DNA of 64,000 bases from Acinetobacter chinensis (lineage in GTDB: Bacteria > Pseudomonadota > Gammaproteobacteria > Pseudomonadales > Moraxellaceae): positions 496,001 to 560,000 of the forward strand of contig NZ_CP032134.1 of the NCBI RefSeq assembly GCF_002165375.2, written 5' to 3'. Positions 41,343 to 50,186 of the stretch are shown here, in pieces. The notes below the pieces were generated by a model. That model was not told the DNA's origin. It saw only the letters and a program-made list of their open reading frames with translations, and did no database searches. The translations under genes and the position numbers were made by a program. Positions within the stretch are counted from its first letter, which is position 1; the number at the start of each line of letters is the position of its first letter.

Positions 41343-42582
41343 CTTCTAAAATGGTGGAAAGCGGTACAGACAGTTTAGCTGCAAGATAATCATCAGCATC
41401 AATCAGCGCAGGACCGATGCGCTGCATCCATACATCATCCGGGTGAATGTTTCCAACATCTTCACGACGTGGCAGGGTGTAGGGCAGGGCTTTGTAAAAG
41501 GTCCAGAAATCCACGGTATCCAGGTTTCGGGCGAGCACATATTCATTGTTGTCGGTGCGCTGTACCAGATTCTGTTTTTCCAGCTGACGCACATAGGATG
41601 GCCACCGCCCAATTTCACCACGACCCAGTATATCCAGTGCTTCGGCATCGGAAACTGTTTCCCCGGTTTTCTGCTTTTTATAAAACAGTTCCAGCACATC
41701 CAGCATCATCAGAACAGGATGGCGGGTCTGGATTTTACCGGTATGAAAGGCGGTCAGTGCATAACTGATTTCAACACCGAGCAGCACGATATTCCAGGAC
41801 AGAAAAATCCATAAAAGAAAAATGGGAATCGCTGCAAATGCGCCATAGACAATGGTGTAACTGGTAAAGTTGGTCATGATAAAACCAAACAGGTTTTTCA
41901 GTAACTCAAAGATCACAGCACTGAACAGTCCCGAAATTGCAGCAGCGCGAATCGGAACACTGCGGTTTGGAATGGTCCAGTACAGAATAAAAAAACCAAG
42001 AACAGTCAGTGAAAATGAAATAATCCACAGCAGAAAAGAGCCATCTACCTGATAACCTGCAAAGTTGTTGCTCAGTACATTTAAAGAGGCAAGCGTTGAG
42101 GAAATGACAAAAGCACTGCCCAGTAAAATAGGACCAAGTGAAATAATGGTCCAGTAACGCATAAAGCCAACAATACCGTTACGGGTTTCCTGTACACGCC
42201 AGATCCGGTTAAACACTGTTTCAATGCTTGTCAGCATCAGAACAGTAGTCACAAACAGAAAGAGAATACCAATCACTGTTAAATTACTGGATTTTTCAGT
42301 AAAGGCACTGAATGCTTTATCAAAGGCAATGGTGGTTTTAGGCAGAAAATTGCTGTAAATCAGTTGCTGTAACTGCTGACGGGCAGGTTCAAGTGCTTTG
42401 ATGGATGAAATAATCACCAAAAATACAGTCAGCATAGGCACAACTGCAAACAGCGTGGTATAGGTCAGGGAGCCTGCCTGCTCACGACAGCGGTCTGCTT
42501 CAAAACGCCGAATGACAAATAATACAAACTGAAACCATGTTTTGTCATAAAAGGGTAATTTCTTTAAATACTCAAATATCAT
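41335..42582 (-). CDS. yihY: YihY/BrkB-family inner-membrane protein with C-terminal extension
   Basis: This 415-aa protein has six membrane helices over the first 290 residues, with the family motifs EQAGSLTYTTLFAVVPML and the conserved IFLSWNIVLLGVEISYAL. YihY was once misnamed ribonuclease BN; its function is unclear. The usual length is about 290 aa. Here some 120 extra cytosolic residues follow, including VSDAEALDILGRGEIGRWPSYVRQLEKQNLVQRT, which looks like a winged-helix-like segment. The start is shared in a divergent region with wrbA. Confidence 0.88.
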   Translation of the reverse strand: MIFEYLKKLPFYDKTWFQFVLFVIRRFEADRCREQAGSLTYTTLFAVVPMLTVFLVIISSIKALEPARQQLQQLIYSNFLPKTTIAFDKAFSAFTEKSSNLTVIGILFLFVTTVLMLTSIETVFNRIWRVQETRNGIVGFMRYWTIISLGPILLGSAFVISSTLASLNVLSNNFAGYQVDGSFLLWIISFSLTVLGFFILYWTIPNRSVPIRAAAISGLFSAVIFELLKNLFGFIMTNFTSYTIVYGAFAAIPIFLLWIFLSWNIVLLGVEISYALTAFHTGKIQTRHPVLMMLDVLELFYKKQKTGETVSDAEALDILGRGEIGRWPSYVRQLEKQNLVQRTDNNEYVLARNLDTVDFWTFYKALPYTLPRREDVGNIHPDDVWMQRIGPALIDADDYLAAKLSVPLSTILEEK

Positions 42583-42692
42583 GCTTTCATATCTCAGTTT
42601 TTTTTAAATCTTTAAGAATTTTCATCTATCAGCTTAACCATAAAAGCGGAAAAATACCGTATAGTTTTCTTTTTCAGTCAGATTCTAAAAAT

Positions 42693-43289
42693 ATGCAACC
42701 CTATGTTCTTGTTTTATATTACAGCAAATATGGTTCCACAAGAGAAATGGCACATTTAATTGCCAATGGTGTTGAATCGGCAGGTGTCAGTGTGAAAATC
42801 CGGACGGTGCCTGCGGTATTTACATCTGTTGCTGTTGCAGAACCGGGTATTCCTGCCGAAGGTGATATTTACTGTACCCTGGATGATTTACAGAACTGTG
42901 CAGGACTGGCATTAGGTTCGCCTACCCGTTTTGGCAATATGGCTGCTGAAATGAAATATTTCTGGGATCAGACCACAAGTCTGTGGCTGAATGGAGCACT
43001 GCATAATAAACCAGCCTGTGTATTTACATCTTCAGGCTCCATGCATGGTGGTCAGGAAAGTACGCTGCTGACGATGCTGCCTCCCTTGTTTCATCATGGC
43101 ATGATGATCATGGGACTGACCAATGCCACTCCGGCACTGTCAAATACGAAAACAGGCGGAACGCCTTATGGTGTATCCCATGTCAGTGGTCCCCGTCATG
43201 ATATGGACTTAAGTCAGGATGAAAAAATACTTTGTGCTGCGCAGGGTAAGCGTCTTGGGGAAACTGTCAAAAAACTGCTGGCGGTATAA
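42693..43289 (+). CDS. wrbA: NAD(P)H:quinone oxidoreductase WrbA (flavodoxin-like)
   Basis: This 198-aa FMN-binding protein reduces quinones by two electrons. The FMN motif LVLYYSKYGSTREMA (residues 6-20), LGSPTRFGNMAAEMKYF and FTSSGSMHGGQESTLL are typical of WrbA. The start MQPYVLVLYY at 42693 is chosen because the longer frame (from 42537) adds a non-conserved AT-rich stretch. It is divergent from yihY with about 110 bases between. Confidence 0.95.
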   Translation: MQPYVLVLYYSKYGSTREMAHLIANGVESAGVSVKIRTVPAVFTSVAVAEPGIPAEGDIYCTLDDLQNCAGLALGSPTRFGNMAAEMKYFWDQTTSLWLNGALHNKPACVFTSSGSMHGGQESTLLTMLPPLFHHGMMIMGLTNATPALSNTKTGGTPYGVSHVSGPRHDMDLSQDEKILCAAQGKRLGETVKKLLAV

Positions 43290-43335
43290 GATTTGAGTTG
43301 AAGCAAAAGTCGGGCTGGATTTTTGCTGACAAGGC

Positions 43336-43695
43336 TCAGGTTTTGCTTTGAAAACGGTGGTTGCAGTTTTTGCACTGGTATTCAAGGAATATGTTTTTAT
43401 CCACAATAACACCTGCTTTTTTACCAAAGCGGTGCCCGATAAAACCACCTGTAATACCAACGCTGATTGCACCCACAAAGGTGCCGACAGTACCACCGAC
43501 AATAATTCCCAAAGGACCTGCAACCGTTCCGATAGCAGCTCCAATGGATGCACCGGATGCAGCCCCACCGACAGTTCCTGCTGCAGCACCGGCAGAAGTC
43601 AGCAGGACTCCTCCTGCTTTCTGCAGAATCTGTTCATGATTACGTTTTTCTATATTGGATGAACCACATTTAGGACATTGCATGTCTGATTCCAT
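43336..43695 (-). CDS. Small protein: glycine zipper between two zinc-ribbon cysteine pairs
   Basis: This 119-aa protein carries CPKCGSSN near the start and CKNCNHRF near the end, so a zinc ribbon may be closed by pairs from both termini. Between them a Gly/Ala-rich stretch (about residues 28-90) with spaced glycines looks like a glycine-zipper membrane segment. It may start at the ATG at 43683 instead. I recognise no named family. It is convergent with wrbA, with a weak stem of AGCAAAA/TTTTGCT between the two stops. Confidence 0.75.
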   Translation of the reverse strand: MESDMQCPKCGSSNIEKRNHEQILQKAGGVLLTSAGAAAGTVGGAASGASIGAAIGTVAGPLGIIVGGTVGTFVGAISVGITGGFIGHRFGKKAGVIVDKNIFLEYQCKNCNHRFQSKT

Positions 43696-43896
43696 TCTTT
43701 GTTGTCAGTATATTCTGTTCAGGCGAACTGAAGATTAATCTGTCAGGTGAACTGACTTGAATTTCAGAAACTTTATTAAGCCTCTGATTGTATACGAAAG
43801 ATTCATTCTTTGTTTAGCTCTGTTGTAAATACGGCACTGAAAAATGGACATATTATGAATCTGATGTGTGATCATGAGCTGTTGCAACTTAACTCT

Positions 43897-43927
43897 AAAA
43901 AAAAGAGCCGAAGCTCTTTTTTTATGA
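43897..43927 (-). terminator. Intrinsic terminator of the lipase-like gene
   Basis: AAAAGAGC and GCTCTTTT (43901-43908 and 43913-43920) surround CGAA with A and T tracts outside. It lies 30 bases past the minus-strand stop at 43957. Confidence 0.85.
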
Positions 43928-43956
43928 ATCTGATTTTTGATTGACTGACGTGTTTA

Positions 43957-45240
43957 TCAGTTGGATGCAGGCATGTGTGTCTGTACAAACTTCATCAGGT
44001 CGGCATTTGCCCAGACAATAGCCTGAGTATGCGATGCATCTTTTACAGGGAGGAAAGCTACATTTGACTTCATGGCAAGCATACGGTCATACAGCCCTTT
44101 CGTTACAGGATAAGGCACACTCATATCAAGAGTACCCTGAATAATCAGGATTGGCTTATCAATTCTTTCAGTACCTGGCTGGCTGTCCAGAATGAACTGC
44201 TGAACCTGTTTACTGGCTTTGAATTTAGCTTTATCCAGACCTGGATATTCCATAATTCTTCTGGATGGATCTTCGGACAGGAACCTGATGATATCCTCAC
44301 TGAATTTATTACGGATGCTGTCAGTGTGACCACCATTGACATCCAGACACAGACCATTTTCACCGGTAGAGCCTTCGGCTGTTGCAGCAATATCTCCAGA
44401 GCGCGGATCTGCAAAAATTTCGCGATAGTCAAAACGAGGGTCTGAGGCTTTAATACCCACAGCTGCTATTGCAGCATAACTGAGTAATGTGGAATAAGCA
44501 GACACAGAAGGGCGTTTGTCGGCTGGTATACCAGCGGCAATTTCCTGTTTCTCTGTATCAATCAGCAGGTCGGGTGCGATATCAAAAATAATTGTATCGA
44601 GGCTGGAAGCCGGAGCCCCTGCAACTGCACCTTTGTAGGATTCATCCGCTTTGGCATACTGGGCTGTTCCCAGGGAAGCCTGACCACCCTGTGACTGCCC
44701 AACCGACATCCACGCACCATTCAGTTTTGAACCATAGTGATCCTTTGCTGCTTTCATTGCTGAAATTGCAGACATCGCTTCACTTTTCAGGTGCAGATAT
44801 GGGTGAATGCCTGGAGTCCCCATACCTTCATAGTCTGGTGCCACAATCACATAGCCGGCATTAAGTAAGCCTTTTGCTAACGGGTCTCTGAAGTTTGTTC
44901 CCAGGACATTGTTACTTGGTGCACAGAAATCACCTACCCCAAGCGTGCCATGTTCCCATACGACTGTACGGTATCCATCTTTAGGCATTGGTGTTTTAGG
45001 AAACATCACAATGGCTGTAGCTTTAGCTGTTTTTCCCTGAACATTAACCATGTTGTAGGTCATGACTTTGATTGAATCCGCTTCAGCCATGCTTTCATGT
45101 TTGTATGGAGTTTCAGAGATGAACGTCTGATCAGGTTTGACACCGGTAAAGCTGTCTGAGCCGTCACCGCCACATGCGGTCAGGAAAAGCAGAGAAGAAC
45201 AGGTCAGTGCTAATAAAGATTTCTTAAATATCGTTTTCAT
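43957..45240 (-). CDS. Secretory-lipase-type alpha/beta hydrolase lipoprotein
   Basis: This 427-aa predicted lipoprotein has a signal with the lipobox FLTAC (Cys23), followed by GGDGSDSF. The hydrolase part shows the strand/His segment VVWEHGTLG, the nucleophile elbow GQSQGG (about residues 186-191) and a late Asp/His region (GTLDMSVPY, then ASHTQAIVW). This is the pattern of fungal-type secretory lipase/esterases found in bacteria. Substrates may be esters of lipids or plant/xenobiotic compounds; none is shown. It is monocistronic, with AT-rich sequence upstream. Confidence 0.86.
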   Translation of the reverse strand: MKTIFKKSLLALTCSSLLFLTACGGDGSDSFTGVKPDQTFISETPYKHESMAEADSIKVMTYNMVNVQGKTAKATAIVMFPKTPMPKDGYRTVVWEHGTLGVGDFCAPSNNVLGTNFRDPLAKGLLNAGYVIVAPDYEGMGTPGIHPYLHLKSEAMSAISAMKAAKDHYGSKLNGAWMSVGQSQGGQASLGTAQYAKADESYKGAVAGAPASSLDTIIFDIAPDLLIDTEKQEIAAGIPADKRPSVSAYSTLLSYAAIAAVGIKASDPRFDYREIFADPRSGDIAATAEGSTGENGLCLDVNGGHTDSIRNKFSEDIIRFLSEDPSRRIMEYPGLDKAKFKASKQVQQFILDSQPGTERIDKPILIIQGTLDMSVPYPVTKGLYDRMLAMKSNVAFLPVKDASHTQAIVWANADLMKFVQTHMPASN

Positions 45241-45441
45241 ACAACATCCATTACTGTTGAATTTACGTCCTCATCATGAGGACGGAGCAATGAAAACATA
45301 AAAGAAATAAACAGGCTATATTAAAACCAGACAGTTGTTTTAATTGACAAATGTATATTTGATTTACTTATCATTATTAAAAAAAACAGTGATTTTAATT
45401 TGAATGTTAATGTGAATATACAAGTGAAATATCTGATATTT

Positions 45442-45468
45442 ATGATCCTGTGAAAATCACAGGATCAT
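45442..45468. terminator. Perfect 12-bp stem-loop after the methyltransferase gene
   Basis: ATGATCCTGTGA and TCACAGGATCAT are perfect 12-base arms around AAA. It lies 20 bases beyond the stop of the minus-strand methyltransferase gene, in the gap before the lipase-like gene start. There is no T-tract on either strand, so it is an atypical terminator or a processing/regulatory hairpin. Confidence 0.5.
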
Positions 45469-45488
45469 GTACTTTGTATGGAATATTT

Positions 45489-46361
45489 TCAGTTTCGCTT
45501 TACTGATGCATGAATCATCCAGACCAGATCGCCTGCATGTTCATTCTGCATTGCTTTTTCAGCTGGATTACTTTGTGCAACATGCATGTCAGAAAAATAA
45601 TGACTCGGCTGTACCGTTTCAGTTTTGCTGAAACCTGCTGTGCTGAAGAAGTGCTGAACCTCATCGGGGGTAACAAAATGAAAGGAGAAAGCACTCCTGG
45701 ACATCCATTTCAGCAGTTTGCTACAACTCCAGATAATATTTGCCAGTCTGTTTTTTACAGGTTCAGGATAAATATCGGTCAGATAGTGCAGTTCTGGAAA
45801 TGAACTTCCATATTGTGTCATGGCTTGCAGCAGTTGCTGCAGCATGTCTTTGCTAAAGTAGTTGATCAGTCCTTCACTGATAATCACCAGTGGACGTGAC
45901 TGATCAAATACTTTAAATGCATTTTCAAAATCAGCAGTGAACAGATCTACTGAAATCACTTCTGGACTGGCGGTATCTATTGTTTTCAGGGCTTCTGTTT
46001 TGATACGTGCCATATCGGGCAGGTCAAGCTCACGATAGTTGATTGCAGGGAATTTCTGACGGAAGCTCCAGCCACGCGGAGACAGACCACAGGCGATTTC
46101 AAGAACCTGCAGATCAGGATGCTGTTCGATCAACTGAGTCAGGTGTTCATCAATCATGGTATGTCTGAGTTTAAGCGTGGTGCGCATACTGCCACCTACG
46201 AATTTTTCCGCCCAGCTTTCCAGTGGATGTACCAGTTTCGCCAGAAACTTGCCTTTGGATGTGGCAAAAGCCGCATGTGAAATGCCCATTTTGTACCAGA
46301 TATAACCGGTGTAGTGGGCTGTAAATGAAATATGTCTGTGTTCTGAAAGTGGTTGTGTCAT
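45489..46361 (-). CDS. SAM-dependent methyltransferase, leucine carboxyl methyltransferase-like (LCM family)
   Basis: This 290-aa protein has the SAM-binding segment VLEIACGLSPRGWSF, followed by YRELDLPDM and a later PLVIISEGLINYFSK (about residues 155-169). This arrangement is typical of PF04072-type methyltransferases, which methylate carboxyl groups or polyketide-like substrates. The substrate is unknown. It stands alone between nagZ and the lipase-like gene on the same strand. Confidence 0.82.
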   Translation of the reverse strand: MTQPLSEHRHISFTAHYTGYIWYKMGISHAAFATSKGKFLAKLVHPLESWAEKFVGGSMRTTLKLRHTMIDEHLTQLIEQHPDLQVLEIACGLSPRGWSFRQKFPAINYRELDLPDMARIKTEALKTIDTASPEVISVDLFTADFENAFKVFDQSRPLVIISEGLINYFSKDMLQQLLQAMTQYGSSFPELHYLTDIYPEPVKNRLANIIWSCSKLLKWMSRSAFSFHFVTPDEVQHFFSTAGFSKTETVQPSHYFSDMHVAQSNPAEKAMQNEHAGDLVWMIHASVKRN

Positions 46362-46426
46362 GTCGTCCTGACCTTGTTATTCTGGTTTTATGTCTGTTGA
46401 ATCATCGTATCCTTCCGATGATAAAG

Positions 46427-46455
46427 AAAAAGGAGCACATTGTCGTGCTCCTTTT
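46427..46455 (-). terminator. Intrinsic terminator of nagZ
   Basis: GGAGCAC and GTGCTCC (46432-46438 and 46445-46451) surround ATTGTC. The outer AAAAA/TTTT supply a T-tract on the minus strand beyond the nagZ stop at 46461. Confidence 0.85.
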
Positions 46456-46460
46456 ACGGT

Positions 46461-47483
46461 TCAGCTGGAGATGCTTCTGAATTCTGAAACATTATCCCTG
46501 ATCTGTTTCCATTCATCATCCAGTTCAATGTTCAGACCCGGTACAGATGCCGGAATTTTGCCACGCATACGTTCCAGCCGCTGCTGATCAGGCAGTGCAA
46601 TATCGCTGATGCCTTCAAGCGCTGTACACTGTGCAGCACGGTCATTACACACAAGCCCCATATCACAGCCAGCATCGAGTGCAGCTTTAAGCCGTGCATC
46701 AGCACCTCCTGCAACACAGGCCGCCTGCATACTCAGGTCATCGGAGAACAGTACGCCATTAAATTTCAGCTGCTGGCGTAAAACATTCTGAATCCAGTAG
46801 GGTGAAAAGCCTGCTGGATTTGGATCAATCTGATCATAAATGACATGTGCAGGCATGAGGGCATCAAGTTGTGGCATCAGCTGAATAAATGTCTGCATAT
46901 CTTTTTGGTAAATTTCATCATAACTGCGTGAGTCAATGGCTGCTGCAACATGTGAATCTGCTTTTACTGAACCATGACCAGGAAAGTGTTTTCCTGTTGA
47001 TGCCATGCCGGCTTTTTTCAGACCTTTCAGAAATGCACCTGCAAGTGTCACAATATCTGCAGGGTTACGGGCAAAACCACGGTCACCGATCACATCACTG
47101 ATATCATTCAGATCCAGTACAGGAGCAAAACTGAAGTCAATACCGACGGCCAGGACTTCTGTTGCCATTAACCAGCCGCACTGCTCCGAAAGCTCAATGG
47201 CTTTTGCCGGTTCAGACTGATAGAGTTCTCCCAGTCGGCCCATAGCTGGCAACAGGGTGAACCCTTGTCTCAGACGCTGGACACGACCACCTTCCTGGTC
47301 GACAGCAATCAGAATTTCAGGACGGATGCGGCGCATGTGATCCGTCAGGGCACGAACCTGGGCAGGAGATTCGATGTTTCTGGAAAATAAAATCATGCCA
47401 CCGACTTGCGGAGCCTGTAATAGTTCAATATCTTCTTGGGTAAGTTCTGTGCCGGCAATATCCAGCATCAATGCGCCAATCAT
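46461..47483 (-). CDS. nagZ: Beta-N-acetylhexosaminidase NagZ
   Basis: This 340-aa glycoside hydrolase family 3 enzyme of the cytosol removes GlcNAc from peptidoglycan breakdown fragments during cell-wall recycling. The catalytic-loop signature KHFPGHGSVKADSHV (about residues 162-176), with the His/Asp pair, is intact. VDQEGGRVQRL is the substrate-binding motif, and the late nucleophile region VLFSDDLSMQ is present. It is divergent from prc across about 234 bases. Products feed anhMurNAc recycling and, in other bacteria, ampC control. Confidence 0.97.
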   Translation of the reverse strand: MIGALMLDIAGTELTQEDIELLQAPQVGGMILFSRNIESPAQVRALTDHMRRIRPEILIAVDQEGGRVQRLRQGFTLLPAMGRLGELYQSEPAKAIELSEQCGWLMATEVLAVGIDFSFAPVLDLNDISDVIGDRGFARNPADIVTLAGAFLKGLKKAGMASTGKHFPGHGSVKADSHVAAAIDSRSYDEIYQKDMQTFIQLMPQLDALMPAHVIYDQIDPNPAGFSPYWIQNVLRQQLKFNGVLFSDDLSMQAACVAGGADARLKAALDAGCDMGLVCNDRAAQCTALEGISDIALPDQQRLERMRGKIPASVPGLNIELDDEWKQIRDNVSEFRSISS

Positions 47484-47717
47484 AGGGATGTCCGTATTGG
47501 TTTTTTAATCAGGAACTTCTGCTGTTGTTTACTGACAGCAGAAAACCTCGAAACAATACCTGAATTCTGCAATGATTTGCTACATTTTGCCAGTACAGAT
47601 TATGATAAAACTACACGACATAAACATATTAAGTTGTTTAAGATTTTGAATATGCTCAGTTCTGTTTGAAAAACAACACCGTTATATTGGTTAAATCCAG
47701 GGAAGTACAGATTATTT

Positions 47718-49913
47718 ATGAAACTTCAAACCATAGCTTGTGCAGTTGCCATCGCGACTGGTGGCTTCTTTTTTTCCCACGTCATTAATGAAGCTATAGC
47801 TGCAAATGATACGACTGCGGTCACAGCAAAAACGATTGTTCCAACTCAGGAGCAGGCTCTGGTTTCACGTCAGCTTGCGACACTGGTTGACCGTCAGCAC
47901 TATCTGAATATGCGACTGGATGCGGCGACCTCTGCACGTATTCTTGATTTTTACCTGGACAGTCTGGATCCGGAACACACGATTTTTCTTGCACCAGAAG
48001 TAGACAGCTATAAGAAAAAATATGGGGCAACATTTGGTGCTGCGCTGAAAGGCGGTGATCTGTCTGGACCTTATGCGATTCATGCTCAGTACCGTGAAAG
48101 ACTGACTCAGTTCTATCAGTTCATGCTGGATGAACTGAAAAAACCTCAGAATCTGAATCAGTCGAATGTCACGATTGAAACAGACCGTGAAAAAGCACCA
48201 TTCTTTAAAACAGCTGCTGAACAGCAGAATCAGTGGCGTAAAATGCTGATTTCTCAGCTGATCAATCTCACGATCAGTAAGCAGGAAGAGCAGGCTAAGC
48301 AGAAAGCACTGAAAGATAATCCAGAACTTGCCAATGGACAGGATCTTGCTGGACCTGAAGATCTGACACCGGTTCAGACACTGACCAAGCGTTATACCCG
48401 TCAGCTTGAGCGCATCAGCCGGATTAAAAGTGATGATGTGCTCGACAAAACACTGAATGCGATGATGCTGACTTATGATCCGCACAGCAACTATTTCCCA
48501 CCTGTGGATGCAATGGAACTGAACCGTCAGACCACTTTGCAGCTTGAGGGGATTGGGGTATCCATCCGCCCAGAGCGTGGCAATGAAGATTACACCAAAA
48601 TCGAAACCATAGTTGAAGGTGGACCTGCCGGTAAGACTGGTCAGGTGAAGTCCGGTGACCGCATCATTGGTGTCGCGCAGGATGGCGATAAAATGGTGGA
48701 TGTGATTGGATGGCCGAGCAATGAAATTGTAGGTCTGATCCGTGGTAAACGTGGAACCAAAGTGACTGTCCGTCTGCTTGGACCAGGTGCTGCGATGAAT
48801 CAGGCACGCAATGTCACTATTGTCCGTGATGTGATTCAGGAAGAAGATGCCGGTGTGCGTTCACGTACCGTAGAACTGACCCGTGATGGCAAAAAGCATA
48901 CGCTGGGTGTGATTGAAATTCCGTCGTTCTATCTGAACTATCGTGCCCGCCGTGCAGGAACTGAATACCGTTCTGTTGCTGTGGACACCAACAATGCACT
49001 GAAAAGTCTTGCAGCTAAAAATGTAGACGGCATTATCATTGACCTGAGAAACAACCCAGGCGGTTCACTTGAAGAAGTGGCACGTATGCTGGGGCAGGTT
49101 GTGAAATCCGGTCCTGTGGTTCAGATCCGTGATGGCAATGGCAATGTCAGCGTTTTTGAAGATGAAGATGGTGGAGCACAGACTTACGCCGGTCCATTGG
49201 CGGTCATGATTAATCTGGCTTCAGCCTCTGCCAGTGAAATTTATTCTGCTGCGATTCAGGACTATGAGCGTGGTATCGTGATTGGAAGTACCACCACAGG
49301 TAAAGGGACAGCTCAGGTGCAGCTGGATTCACTTGCCTATGGTCAGGCGACTTTGACTCAGCGTAAGTTCTATCGGATTACAGGTGGAAGTACGCAGAAC
49401 AAAGGTGTAGTTCCTGATGTACAGCTGGTGGATATTTACAATGAAGAATTTGGTGAGCGTAAAGCCAAAAATGCCTTGAAATGGGACACTATCCCAACCG
49501 CACCGTTTAAACGTGAAGGCTCGATTAAACCGTATCTGCCTCAACTGAACCAGCTGTCTCAGCAGCGTGTTGCAGCTGATCCGCAGTTTAAATATCTTGA
49601 ACAGCGTAAGCAGATTGCGAAATCGACTGACGATAAAAAGACGGCAGTGCTAGACCTGGAGCAGCGGAAAGCAGAGCTGATAGCCCTGGAGCAGAAAACC
49701 CTGACTGCTGAAAATCAGCGCCGTCAGGCAACGGGTTTAAAACCTTATGCCAACTGGGAAAGCTATCAGGCATCGATTGATGCACTTGCGGAAAGCAGAG
49801 CGAAAATGAAAGCAGCACAGCGTCCGCCTTTACCGGAAGATGAAGCATTTGTCATTGAAGCGGCAAATACACTGCTTGATTATTCGAAGCTACAGGCACC
49901 CGCTGCAAAATAA
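47718..49913 (+). CDS. prc: Tail-specific (carboxy-terminal processing) protease Prc
   Basis: This 731-aa periplasmic serine protease has a signal-type N-terminus (about residues 1-29). A long N-terminal helical domain and a PDZ domain (about 285-370, KIETIVEGGPAGKTGQVKSGDRI) follow. The S41 protease core shows IDLRNNPGGSL, the serine in NLASASASEIYSAA, and the catalytic Lys in STTTGKGTAQVQ. It processes proteins such as penicillin-binding proteins in other bacteria. At about 730 aa, it matches the long Prc type rather than short CtpA. A C-terminal DUF3340-like region follows. Confidence 0.96.
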   Translation: MKLQTIACAVAIATGGFFFSHVINEAIAANDTTAVTAKTIVPTQEQALVSRQLATLVDRQHYLNMRLDAATSARILDFYLDSLDPEHTIFLAPEVDSYKKKYGATFGAALKGGDLSGPYAIHAQYRERLTQFYQFMLDELKKPQNLNQSNVTIETDREKAPFFKTAAEQQNQWRKMLISQLINLTISKQEEQAKQKALKDNPELANGQDLAGPEDLTPVQTLTKRYTRQLERISRIKSDDVLDKTLNAMMLTYDPHSNYFPPVDAMELNRQTTLQLEGIGVSIRPERGNEDYTKIETIVEGGPAGKTGQVKSGDRIIGVAQDGDKMVDVIGWPSNEIVGLIRGKRGTKVTVRLLGPGAAMNQARNVTIVRDVIQEEDAGVRSRTVELTRDGKKHTLGVIEIPSFYLNYRARRAGTEYRSVAVDTNNALKSLAAKNVDGIIIDLRNNPGGSLEEVARMLGQVVKSGPVVQIRDGNGNVSVFEDEDGGAQTYAGPLAVMINLASASASEIYSAAIQDYERGIVIGSTTTGKGTAQVQLDSLAYGQATLTQRKFYRITGGSTQNKGVVPDVQLVDIYNEEFGERKAKNALKWDTIPTAPFKREGSIKPYLPQLNQLSQQRVAADPQFKYLEQRKQIAKSTDDKKTAVLDLEQRKAELIALEQKTLTAENQRRQATGLKPYANWESYQASIDALAESRAKMKAAQRPPLPEDEAFVIEAANTLLDYSKLQAPAAK

Positions 49914-49927
49914 ACAGCAACATTCAG

Positions 49928-49956
49928 ACAGTCAGGTTTACCTGGCTGTTTTTTTT
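49928..49956 (+). terminator. Intrinsic terminator of prc
   Basis: ACAGTCAGG and CCTGGCTGT pair with one G-U around TTTA and run into an eight-T tract. It lies 15 bases after the stop. Confidence 0.88.
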
Positions 49957-50055
49957 GTGGTCTGAATTGTTACAGGGAAAAGACATATTGTGCTTTTTTT
50001 GAGAAATATTTCAGCAATTTAATTGATGAATTGTAGTTTTGATACTTGACCTGAT

Positions 50056-50070
50056 TCCAATTGTATTGGA
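50056..50070. promoter_or_regulatory. Small palindrome upstream of the MHYT-GGDEF-EAL gene
   Basis: TCCAAT-TGT-ATTGGA is a perfect six-base inverted repeat, five bases after TTGACC (50046-50051, a good -35). It could be an operator inside a promoter, but no strong -10 hexamer follows. It lies in the 273-bp gap before the gene. Confidence 0.3.
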
Positions 50071-50186
50071 TTCTAGATTGAGTAGGTTCGAAGTTCCAGC
50101 CTGTTGAAGATAGATGTGAAAGATTTAAGATTAATCCATATTGAGTTTGGCAATAACAACAAATATAACCTGTACGGAAGCTTTGT

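Noticed and set aside
42537..42692. N-terminal extension of WrbA
   Set aside because: It overlaps the divergent yihY start region and does not resemble the family, whose flavodoxin motif begins close to 42693.
47865..48485. 206-aa minus-strand open frame inside prc
   Set aside because: It is entirely antisense to conserved prc sequence and has no recognisable motif.
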